A DNA stretch of 64,000 nucleotides, taken from Ceratodon purpureus (taxonomy: Eukaryota; Streptophyta; Bryopsida; Pseudoditrichales; Ditrichaceae). Within the stretch, counting starts at the first letter, position 1; each line of letters begins with the position of its first letter. The notes beneath the pieces were generated by a model that saw nothing but the letters and a program-made list of their open reading frames with translations, ran no database searches and was not told where the DNA came from. The stretch is from NCBI GenBank assembly GCA_014871385.1, contig CM026426.1, positions 107,179,789 to 107,243,788 of the forward strand. The letters are read 5' to 3'. The translations under genes were made by a program, and so were the position numbers. Shown one piece after another: positions 1 through 10,430 of the stretch.

Positions 1-118
1 GTACGTTTAATTAGTACTTGCTTCTGAAAGGGTACTTGTGGTGACTATATGAGTACTGTAGATGTATTCTGGAGTGATATGCCTTGCTTACTACTTGTAC
101 TCTGTAACTGTACTGTTT

Positions 119-225
119 TACAATGCGGTAGTACTAATACAATGCGGTAGTACTAATACAATGCGGTAGTATTAATAATACTATGAGGTAGTACTAACTA
201 TACAATGCGGTAATACTAATAATAC
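119..225. repeat. Short tandem array, ~19 bp unit
   Basis: Five diverging head-to-tail copies of a unit close to TACAATGCGGTAGTACTAA. The first three are nearly identical; the later ones differ in length and in a few bases. The array lies just before the splice acceptor of the gene that follows, so it is probably inside an intron. It is also part of a GTAC-rich stretch. Confidence 0.85.
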
Positions 226-242
226 TTGTATGTTGGTTGCAG

Positions 243-3234
243 ACAGCATTCTTTCTGCAAGTCAAGGAGGCTCATCCAGAGTGTAAAATTGGCCAGCGAA
301 GGTTTGAGAACCTGAAGCCATGGTATGTGAAACCTTTGAGGGACCGTAATTTTTGCTGTTGTATTACCATGTAGAAATGTATCTCATGAGGGTAGGACTG
401 AACACTCTCACGGAGGAGAAGAGCGGACTGCATGCATAGCAAGATTGTTCTTGTGACTGTGATGTTTGTTCTACTTTTGTGGAGGCTGCAACGGGTGAGG
501 GTATAGGCTGTGATGCTCATCACAGAGTATACAAGAGGATCACTCAATTGTGGGAAGCTTGTCTTTGCTCAAAGCCAAAGTTCGATAAATGGCACAAACT
601 TGATTGTCTAATGGGTGACTGTCTAGAGTGTGGCGTAGATACTCTAGGTTTTTGTCCACAGGAGATGTCTTCACTAGAGGAACCGAAACTAAGGTGGAAG
701 CATTTCTCGTATGTTACGATTGACACTGACCGTGAGACAGGGAAGGTGAAGAAAAGGCTGCAGGAGGTATATCAAGAGACTAATCCGTTGGAGTTTGTTA
801 TGTACCTGAAACCCAAGGTAAAGGCTTTTATCAAGCATAATTTTATTGCCAATTGGCAGGATTGGCAGTGCAAGGAGATGATGGAAGGTTTGCCCGAGGG
901 AGTTCTAGTTTCCCACATCGATTTTGCAGAGAACTATGAGTTCCAGATTCAAAATGAAGTCCAGAGCATGTATTATATGCCTGAGTATGTGTCCCTATTG
1001 GTCCACATCACTTTGCAGAGAGTCCGTGATGTGAGTGGTGATTTGATTACCATAAAACATACACACTACTACATTTCAGACGATAAGAAACATGATAGCT
1101 TGTTTGTTCAGCATTGTCTCATGCTTCACTGGAGGTGGTTGGTTGCTAACGTGGAAAAACCGAGGGAGCATTGGGTATTCTCTGATGGCTGCGCAGGTCA
1201 GTTTAAAGGAGCTACTGCAATGTATTTTGTTGCTAGATATCCTAGTCTCACTGGAGGCTGTTCCATGACCTGGAACTATTTTGCAATAGGACACGTGAAA
1301 GGTACTTGTTCATCTGTACCTTTGTACTTATGTGAGTGGATTTTCTGTACTCTTTGTACTTTTGAAGTACACACTATGTACTCTATGTACATCTGCGACT
1401 GGAGCATACTGTGTATTATGTAGGGGATTTAGAATGATGTGCTATGTTGTGCAATATGGATTCACGAAACATTTCTGGATGCAAATGCAGGGGAATGGGA
1501 TGGCGCAGGGGCAGTTGTAAAGCGTGCATTACGCATTGAACAAATTCGGAATCCTGACAGGCAGTTGCAGTATGCACTCCAATGTGTTGAGTTTCTCCAG
1601 CAAGGTTTCTTTACTAGGGTCCCTTCCTCGTATGTTGGGACCAGAAGTAGAGATATTCACCGTACCTTTTGGCACGTTGGTGAAAACGAGATCTGTAGGG
1701 ATTCACCGATGGCGTGCCACACTATTTCAGGTTCGAGATCTCTTCATTCAATTATGGGAAACTCTACCACAAATAATACATGCTTACTAGTTAGACCACT
1801 GTCATGCTTCTGTGTATCATGCATACAGAAGGATTGGGAGAATTGTGAGCAATCCTCCCATGTTCCTCCATGGCGTGCAGTACAGCTGCATCCTAAATCC
1901 CCAACAGAAGCGCTTGACTCCCTCGACGACGATGCTGTAGAACAGGTATTGCCATATCCGTGTATTTTTCTTGTAAAATTCTATTTTGCTTCATGTTAAA
2001 AGTCTGTAACGTTAACTAGATGGCTGCAGTAATGTAGGATGATTTTCTAATGTCTGTCTACTTCCTGTTTCTAGGTTCAGCAAGGTGAGAGGCTAGACGA
2101 CGTCATTGACATTGGTGACAATTTTGCGGTTCCCGCGGAACAACCAAATGAAGAGGGTGTTGACTTCTATGTACTGCAATGCCAACAACGAAAGTATAAA
2201 CTACGGGCTCCTCTTGCGTGTCCTTGGGGGGCTGAATTTGAAGCAGGGGATTCTGTCATTGCCGGCACTTATTACAAAAAGTCTGGCCGGGGTGATTACA
2301 CTTACACGGGGGGAAGCATGATAAAGTGTACAACAAAGTGACCGATGTGACCAAATGGAAGTGATTATGAAGTGTGCTGTTTTTCAAAGCTCAAATCTGA
2401 TTTTGAGCATTTTGGTGTAGTTTTTGAGCATTTTAGTCACGTTTTTGGGTGTCACAATTTATCTTATATGCATCTTTAGGAAGAAAAGATCTTCAATTGA
2501 AACTTAATTTGACCACTAGTTCTAAATCATGAAAATGAACTTTTTCAATGTCTTAATTTCTTCATTTGGTGCCCTCTATTGACTTTCGAGGATGTTTTTT
2601 CCAATTTAGAAAACAATGTTTAGTGAAAAAAAAGTGACAAAAAGTACCGCGGAAGTGACCCTCCTGAATAACATCCTTGCGGTACTTTTGGAACCCTAAA
2701 CCAATTGATGAGTATATGAATTGACTTTTTAAGAATACTTCTTAAACATATAGAGGGCCCCACGTCATCAAAAGTGATTTTTAGATAGTTTTTGATTCTT
2801 TTATAGCCACTTTTTCAAATTATTGCATTCACTTTGCTTGGATTTGAAGCCTTCATACAATAACTTTAAAGTGTCCACTTTGCACGAAACTTTTCCTAGT
2901 TGTACAAAAACAAGTTGAGAATCTATATTAGCAAAAAAATTTGACTTCAATTACATCTTTCCATCACTTTTGTACAGTTTTTGCAAAAGGGCTGAAATTG
3001 ACAAATAGATAAGCACTTTTCCTGTACACTTTATCATGCTTCCCCCCACACATATCTTGAAAAGTCAGTCGTAGCACATGTTTCATCGCACCTGGTTATA
3101 GCCTGCAAGTTTCGAATGAAACTCGCCCCATACTGCCTTAAAGGTGGAGACCCTGTCTACAAGATATCTTCTGAGGTGGTCGAAGTTGTGAGGCATGCTT
3201 TAGCTCAAGTATGGGAAAATAGTGACGACGAATA
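243..3234 (+). pseudogene. Transposase-like DDE protein gene, three exons, broken
   Basis: Exons read as about 243-1301, 1491-1945 and 2074-3234, with GT-AG introns in compatible phase; earlier exons may lie left of the window. The protein has a Cys-rich N-terminal part (CCC, then CDCDVC and CLECG), an acidic motif HIDFAENY, then SDGCAGQFKG, then HVKG joined across the first intron to EWDGAGAVVKRALR, then GSRSLHSI and a final LSCFCVSC. I have seen this motif order (DFAENY, SDG..QFK, HGKG..DG.G...KR) in an animal and algal transposase-related family, but I cannot name its superfamily. The Asp in FAENY and in SDG are likely catalytic. Damage: a one-base loss near 374 shifts CCCI out of frame with YHVEM, an in-frame TAG lies at 437-439, and a MITE sits in the last exon. 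The protein ends ENSDDE then TAG at 3234. Host gene or transposon gene is undecided. Confidence 0.65.
2308..3047. mobile_element. MITE with perfect 24 bp inverted ends
   Basis: A 740 bp non-coding element. It starts GGGGGGAAGCATGATAAAG at 2308 and ends with the exact reverse complement at 3047 (24 bp arms, no mismatch). The flanks are both ACAC, consistent with a 4 bp target duplication. Removing the element plus one ACAC puts the surrounding reading frame back together without loss. Inside are two copies of TTTTTGAGCATTTT and a smaller inverted repeat (AAAAAGTACCGC near 2638 against GCGGTACTTTT near 2676). The ends fit no family I can name; perfect arms suggest a recent insertion. Confidence 0.85.
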
Positions 3235-3518
3235 GTTCACAGCCATAACGTATCCCTTGAGAGAGAGAAGACTGGACCCATCTTTATACTATACTACAAT
3301 TTATATCATTTTTATAGTGAGTGAATGTGTTATGCGTCGTATGAATTTGTATCTACTGGGTCCGGAATATGCCTTGTTGTTGTGCAGGCCTCATGTCTTT
3401 TCCTGCTTGTCGGTTTGTCGCATTCCATTACAACCCCAGTGCCCAAGTATTTGAAAAGATCTGACTGAACATAGTTTGAGCAGAACAACTAAACATAGCT
3501 AGAAAAGATTGATTCGTA

Positions 3519-3639
3519 TAAATGCACATTCTTTTTTTTTTTTTTTTTGGAAGAAAAATTCATTACAAAGAATAAAATACAAGCCCTCATTGGGGAAACC
3601 CACGGCCGGATAAGTCACCAAAAGATTAAATGCACATTC
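3519..3639 (-). mobile_element. Truncated retroposon (LINE/SINE 3' end) with target duplication
   Basis: About 95 bp of inserted DNA (3532-3626) is flanked by exact 13 bp copies of TAAATGCACATTC (3519-3531 and 3627-3639). On the minus strand the insert ends in a run of about 17 A, as expected of target-primed reverse transcription. The body reads, on that strand, from a GC-rich CCGGCCGTGGG through CTTGTATTTTATTC to the tail. It is too short to code, so either a heavily 5'-truncated LINE or a small SINE. Confidence 0.75.
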
Positions 3640-4118
3640 CGCACCAGGATTGACATCGACTCAGTAATGGCAAAAGAGCTGCTTCAAAGTTCCCCCACGG
3701 TTGTCCAGACTCCAGACACGGTTAGCAACTATTGCAGTACCTTAATAAAGAACTGTCGTGAGCTGTTGTTTTGTTGTGGGTATAATTACATTAATCCCCC
3801 TTTATTTTGGACCTAGTACAGACAATCCCCTTTTGCAAATTTAGAGAACACCGTTCGCTTTCTCCAACTGGACTAACGACAGAAGATAAAAATATCAAAA
3901 TTAGAGATGTTCAGGATCTCCGCTTGTTCTCTGCTTAGGATTCTTCCTCAGCAGCGCATACAGTGGATCAGTAAATACATATAAGACCTCGTTGATAAAC
4001 ACATGAACCTACATCCAGCAAAGCAAGGTTTTGTTAGAAATATGTAAGTGCTCACTTAAAATATGTTTAATATTCTAAGATTAGAAAAAAAAACATTGGG
4101 AATGGAACAAATTCAAAT

Positions 4119-4132
<14 letters not shown>

Positions 4133-4157
<25 letters not shown>
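4133..4157 (+). repeat. Poly-A tract (25 A)
   Basis: An uninterrupted run of A. It could be the tail of another plus-strand retroposon, but I found no flanking duplication and no recognisable body before it. Confidence 0.6.
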
Positions 4158-4158
<1 letters not shown>

Positions 4159-4559
4159 ATAATAAAAATATATTACCAAGACAATTCAAGTACAATCTCA
4201 TATAAATTAAGGACTCTATTAAAAAACGATCACATATAGTTCTTCAATGAATTTGGTACACATACATTTATATATGTGTGAACGGTAATAGGCTAATATC
4301 ATATGTCAATTCAAGTGAACGCCGAATGTCCAATTATAAGGCTAAGAATAAGTATGAGAATATTTAGTGTATAACATCCCACTTATGACCAAATATACCA
4401 AAGGTATGTCTAAATATTTGAACATAACCTTTTAAAATTAAAAAAAAGACGGTGTAAAGGTGTTAAAATAGCAATACTAAAACAGATAATGGCATACTCT
4501 TTATTTTCCCAATATTCTTTCTTTCCTCCACATTTATTATTAATTTATTAGTTTATTTA

Positions 4560-5640
4560 ATTTGATTTCCCTCACTTTCTTCTTACTTTTCAATTTCTAT
4601 TTTCTATTTCATTCACATTCTTCTATTTTTTCCATCCCAACCTCCATCTATTCTATCTTCCACTATATCGTCTTGATTTTTTATTCTTCGAATCTCCTTC
4701 CATTCTATCTTCTTTCATATTTTAATATTTTAATACTTCATATCTTCTTCTTCAATTTGTTTTTAATTTTTTAATTCCTTTTTAACATTCCATATTCTTG
4801 ATTTTTAATTCTTCCAATCTCTTTCCAAAATCTCTTCTCAACTTTTTATTTTTCCATTCTTCTCTCACTATTATTATTATTTTATTCTTCAACTTGTTTC
4901 CCATTCTATCCCTTTTTTTTTCCCTCTATTCTACTATATACATACATACATACATACTTTTTTTTTGTTTTGAACCATTATGAACGTTTTTGATTTTTTA
5001 TTCTTCCATCATTTTTCCATTTTTATTAGTATTTTTATTTATTTCTACAACTTCTTTCCCATTCTGTCACCATATTCTCTTTTGGCATGATTTTAAATTC
5101 TTCCAATCTCTCTCCAAAATGTCTTCTTGATTTTTTATTCCTCCATTCTTCTTCCATGATTAATATTGATATTTTTTTATTCTTCAACTTCTTTTCGTTT
5201 CTATCACATTTTTTTTTCCCCTCCCCCCCCCCCCCCCCCCCCCCCATTCTTCACATTTGTTTTATTATTATTATTTTATGATCCATCCATTATGCCATTT
5301 TGATTTGTTATCCTTCAAATCTCTTCTATTATTATCTTTTTTTTAAATTTTATTCTTCCACATGCATCACATTCCAATCGTCTCTTAACTTTTACTTGTT
5401 CCATTATACTTATTGTTTTTTTTTTTTAATTTTTTTTTTTCACTATTTTCTTCCATATTGTCTTTGATTCTTTTTATTTTCTTAATTTTTATTCATTTGT
5501 TGCTTCCATGTTTTTTCCATTCTATTTATTTTTTTATTTTCGAAATTGGTTTTTTTTTTTTTTTGTTTTTTCAGTTTGATTTCTTTCCATTCTCTTTTGG
5601 CATCATTTTTTCTCTTATCTAACATTTATTTCGAAGTTTG
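4560..5640. repeat. T-rich degenerate tandem repeat
   Basis: More than a kilobase of strongly T-rich DNA with little G. Phrases recur with divergence: GATTTTTAATTCTTCCAATC near 4799 and GATTTTAAATTCTTCCAATC near 5090, each followed by TCTCCAAAAT-like text; TTCTTCAACTTGTTTCCCATT near 4880 and CTACAACTTCTTTCCCATT near 5045; and CTCTTTTGGCAT near 5075 and 5593. This suggests old copies of a unit of roughly 290 bp. It also holds a short (TACA)n run near 4942 and a run of about 20 C near 5226. Translations of this stretch are compositional artefacts. Confidence 0.6.
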
Positions 5641-6589
5641 ACTTTTATATTCTGATCTGCATTATCAACCTTTTTTTTTTGGGGGGGGGGGGGGGGGGGT
5701 TTGATAAGGAAGAGGAGTCAAAAGGGCTAAAACCTACATGAATAGGGGATCTGTAACGGCTCACTAAGGCGGGAGAAGCTGAAGCGGGAAGGATTCTGAT
5801 TGGAGGGAAGGATTTCGAATGGAGGGAAGGATTCTGAGTGGAGAAAATGATTTTGAAGTCCGAGAGGGACGGGGCCAAAGGAGAACTAGTTCCCTCCCAA
5901 CTGAGTCCGATTAGAAATATATGGTCAGTGGAGGGTCGTTCAGGGCATGCCATTGCGTTTGAGTCTCTTTCTAGTCACGTAGCTTTCATAGCAACATTCC
6001 AGCCCAGTGGCATGAGTTACCTGCTTGTGGCATGTGTTTCAGTTCCTTCTTTCTTCGACCCTCTTTCTATGGCGTAGGCCATCATCGACTTCATAGTGCG
6101 TCACTTGCACGACTGATTAAGCTTTTTGACGTGTCTATTACAGTTATCCATGTCAGAAGAGAGCGGTGTCTCTTCTAGAACAAAAGCTACGTCGCTGTGC
6201 AGGTTGAAGACTTAGCAAATACTGGCCAGTTCGTTCTGTTCATTGCAGTAGTGTGAAGTTCCTCCATTCCGAGAGTTTTGTGGTTAGTTCATCCTAATGA
6301 TTTTTATTGCAGCGTAGGTGTTAAGTGAATTAGAGGAGCACTGTGCTTGTTGTTTTTTAACTAAATTTTGTGCTGCAGCCTACAGGGAGGTTTCTAGTCT
6401 AGAACCGGCATTATGGAATATGCTCTTTAAGGTAGGCAAGCATACTTAGTGTAAATTCAGTGTAAGCACAATGCAGAACTGAAGCCGCACTGGTTTCAAT
6501 TCTTACTTAGAGGTTTTGAATTTACATAGAGTTCTCTTCTCTATGCTCCATATGTTCTTTGTATGGTCCTACAGAATAGTGAAACTATT
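5641..6589. other. Gene-free stretch between T-rich repeat and SUVR stop codon
   Basis: Begins with a T run followed by about 18 G (5682-5699). It holds only short open frames without recognisable domains. It presumably includes the 3' untranslated region of the minus-strand gene that ends at 6590. Confidence 0.5.
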
Positions 6590-9466
6590 TTAATTGCGCC
6601 TCTTCAGAGTGTGTTTAGATGAGAAAGGATGCATTTTCAGTTGTGTACTGCTTCTCAACAACCTAGCTGGTTTCTCCTTGTTTGTGTTAAGTTTCCTGCC
6701 TCGTGACGACCTCAAAGGCTTTTTCTTACCCGACCGACCTCTCAAGTCCCGACAGTTTTTACTCTCGCACTGACATTTGAACCCGGGGATATCTTGGTTA
6801 TCAGACTGGAAGTCCTCTCCGTAGTCCTGCCATGTCCATTAGCACTGTGTTAGAGGAGAGGGGTCTATGAGGGGAGAGGTGCTCAAAGGAGGAGATTATT
6901 TTTAAATTTACCACTTATTAACAAGTCAATGACGAATCACGATGAACTTACCCACGTCAACTCTTCTCCTGGGTTGATATCTCTTGAGGCAAAGAATGCT
7001 ACATGGTACATACGGTCTTCTCCTGAGTCAACTTGTGCCGGCATATCCACCACGTTGGCCCCTTCACACCTGAAACACCGCAAGTAGTTAGTTCGAGTCT
7101 ACGATTTACTCTTTTTTACTATACTCATAGATCATGGACATTGAGCTGAAGTGGTCCATGCCTGTGATTCAAAAATCGTGCAACATTGCCATAATGAGTG
7201 GCATCGATACACAAGGAGTTCCTGTCGTTGGCCATTACTTCGGAGCGCCAGCAAGCATCGAGCTGTAAAGTGTACATTTGATGAAACCCGAGCAGTTTGT
7301 GGATGAGGTGATTTCGCTCGATGAGTTCATTATTAGAAACTATCTCCCCGGCGAGCTCAAATAAGAACTTACCCGCTTCAATGTGCTCCACTGTCCGGAC
7401 ACCCCAGCCTCAAGCAGAAGTCCTGAAAATCTGCCAAGCATAAAGTAAAGGTAATATATTCATCGGTATCATTTAAAAAAATAAAATTACGATGTACATG
7501 CACCGACTATCTTACCTGGACTTTCACTGTCATGCCATGTTGTATCACACGGTTGCCACATTTGGAATGACAAGCACACATAGAGTTGCATTCAGTGACA
7601 AAAGTCCTTGGCCGGTGGCCCTGACAAACTCCATCTTCATGAGTGGTACTGTCTTCACACGGGAGATTCGCACAAAAGCAACCTGACCCTTTGTTACAAA
7701 ATTCCAAAGGTAAGTCGTCATCCAGTTGGTTTATGACGTTAGCCTGAAGGAGCCCTGTTTTGGTGTAGGCAAAAGTCCCGGATAATAAGGCGCACTTGCA
7801 CCCAAAAGGATTATCCCTTATACAATTTTTCCCACAACCAGAACACCCTGGTCTGGGTCCGATTGCTTTTCCCACCGTAGTCCATAATTCAGTAGGCTCT
7901 TCGACTAGCACCATATTTTCTTTTGTGTACCAAAACCGAGGAGGGGAGATTGGGAATTGACATGGAGCAACCACTGGCACAGGATGCCGCTCCTGGCCAT
8001 ACGAAAGATCCTTAAGTAACACATATTCCTGTTTTGTCAAGTAGATAAATTCACAATTTAAAAATGGGACACGTGTCTGCAGTCTGAATTGCTTGATTGC
8101 AAGACAGAAAACATATAGAATGTATTGTGGCCAAAAAAACACCACAAACCCGAAGAAGCTCCAGGTATGTACATTACATGGCAGAAAACAAGGTGAAAGC
8201 ATATTTTGGTCCAACTAAAATCCGGGCATCACATTTCTATTGCATCGTACACAATTCTACTGCATCGATTAGGTAGAGGCTTCCAAAACAGACTTAACTG
8301 GCTTAAGTTTTTTCCCGCTTGGGCTGCCTCCAGTACTTGCGAAGTTGGGACCACTGCGCAGACCTGGGCTTTCTTTTGACTTCCTTTTGCCACCTGACTT
8401 TGATGCCAGTTTTTCCACCTCCCTCTTCTTTGGTTTCCTGTTTTTGGCCCTTCGTTGGCCCTCACCTTCGCCTACAGCTTCAGTCCCGTCGTCTTCTCCG
8501 CCCAGTGATCTCCTACTCGCCCGAGTTCTTTGGGCTGGCCCTGTATCCGCGACACTTAGTCTTCCAGCCATCCTTTGGCCTTCCAACTCCTCCTGCAGCC
8601 GCCTTCCCTCCTCCGATTTCCTCTTCCCCTTCACTTGTTTCCCGACTACAGGAGCTTCCACCACTTCATCTCCCTCGGATCTCTTGACACCAGGAATGAC
8701 TTCATTCTCTCCCCCATTACGGTGTCCGTCTGATGGAATTGACCGTTCCATGCAATCATCGATATTGGTGGTTTCAGTCACTGCCGCCATGGTCTGCACC
8801 AACGAAGTCCACGGCCTAGCTCATATCTCCAGACTGCCTTCATTCAATACACCTTTCTGCTCGTCATCTAGACCCTCAGACTCCACAACCCCCATTCCCT
8901 TCCCCTTTGTTTCGCCTCCACCCTCTAGTATTATCTGCCGTTCCACGTCAATCTCCATGTCAGAGGTTGGCTCGCCACTACCTTTGGTCTCAACGACATC
9001 GGCCGTAGGGGTTTCTTCAGGCAGCGTCGCCCCAGCCTGGTCCGCACCTGCAACACATTGATCTCCGTGGTTAGTTTTGACCACCTCACTAGACAGAAGG
9101 TCGGTGTTCTCTATCCCCATATTTTCTGGTTCAGATCCCTCTCCATCTTCCTCTTGATGGCTGCGTCTATCCCCACTTTTTCCCTCATCTGAGTCAGCAT
9201 CACTATCTTCGTCTCCGCTGCCGCATACAGTAGTCCCAGAGCTCGACTGCAAGTCGGGATCATCACCTGTCAAAATTAGCACTCCAGCAAGTATTAATTC
9301 AGCAAGGTTCATGTGAGACCATTCACTATGGTCAATAGCACCCCAAAATATACAAACATACACTGCCTATCACATTGTTAGAGTCGGCGATTACAATGAG
9401 GGAATGACATACCTTCACTTTCGGAGTCTTCCTCATCTGATTCCTCTTCTAATTCGGTCTCCTTCA
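6590..9466 (-). pseudogene. SUVR-type histone H3K9 methyltransferase gene with nonsense codons
   Basis: Reading on the minus strand: an acidic, Lys-rich N-terminal region (about 9466-8269), then pre-SET exon 8028-7516, SET exons 7430-7162 and 7069-6952, and final exon 6826-6590. The pre-SET shows DLSYGQE, CSGCGKNC, CKC, FAYTKTGLL, and ECNSMCACHSKCGNRVIQ. The SET domain shows GWGVRT, ELAGEIV, LCIDATHYGNVARFLNHRC, and ASRDINPGEELTW joined to DYG. The post-SET shows CQCESKNC. The cysteine-rich insertion ending in CQGHRPRTFVTEC resembles plant SUVR1/2/4 more than SUVH; no SRA domain is seen. All four exon phases join cleanly, and one intron (7161-7070) uses a GC donor. However, a TGA at 7412-7410 lies three residues after FRT in the SET domain, and another TGA at 8821-8819 splits the N-terminal region. 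The product would methylate H3K9 in chromatin if made. A pseudogene is most likely; base-calling error is possible. Confidence 0.8.
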
Positions 9467-9819
9467 CTATTGATCCTTACGTGAATCCTTCTGAAGGCAT
9501 TCAAATACCATCTGTGGGGCTACCTGCGACCCACCCTGACGTTTGTGTCCCCCAGATTTTCCCGACGACGTGCCCGGCTTTGAGGCTACTGGGTGCACCC
9601 GCCGTTCCACGTCAAATCTATGACCTCTGTCATCCTCCCGGATTTGCATGAGACTGCTAGTGATAGTGTCTCCAGCCGCTCAGTCCCTAAATTTTGTTGA
9701 GCAAACAGCTTGACTTTGCTCTCCTAAACTAGCAACGCCGTGAGAGAGACACGACGTCGGCTTCAATGACGAGTCTGTCATTACAACAACAGGAATGAAT
9801 TAGTCAGATGATCATGAGT

Positions 9820-10430
9820 ACATTCGGTACTTAGAAGTACGTCTAGTAATAAATAACATACTATTAGTACATGCGGTCTAAAAGTACTATGAGAGTGGCT
9901 ACAACAATCTGCTACTGATACATCCTAAACCCAATACTGTACTTTATTGTTGCCAAAGTACTTTCACTTCTATTAGAACTACATAAGAGAACTACATTTA
10001 CAGAATGTACTACCCTTCACATATTTTAAAGATTAAGGTAAGTACTATATGTACATCATCCATACCGTCCCAATGTACATTCAAATTCATCTGAGGTACT
10101 TGACATACACATTGTACAATGTAAATGGACAAACATATACACGACAGTACGCAGAAATTCCAAAGTACAAAACAAGTATTAAACACAGAGTAACAGAACA
10201 CGACTCGAGTTACTAAAAGTATAAACAGTGAGGGAGAATGTATTCTTCCTTGAGCCTCTGCAATACAAGTACTATTGATTAGTGAATCTAGAATACAGTG
10301 GAAAAGGATAAACACCACAAAGTACTTATGTTCTGAAACAAGGCCTAAATAAACGCAGAGAAGTAGTGTAAGCCAAGGTATATGAAAAGCCCAAGTACTT
10401 TTTGGAGATGATTCAAGTACTGACCTGTGT
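9820..10430. repeat. GTAC-rich island
   Basis: About 20 occurrences of the palindrome GTAC (often AGTACT, TGTACA or AAGTAC) in roughly 610 bp, where two or three are expected. There is no fixed spacing, so it is not a classical tandem array. It lies between two minus-strand genes, partly in the intron or 3' region of the upstream one. Confidence 0.75.

Noticed and set aside
119-225. CRISPR-like array
   Set aside because: The copies are head to tail with no unique spacers, in eukaryotic intron-like DNA.
7410-7412. TGA in the SET domain as selenocysteine
   Set aside because: A second TGA in the same gene lies in a low-complexity region where selenocysteine makes no sense, no SECIS-like hairpin was noticed, and SET enzymes are not known selenoproteins.
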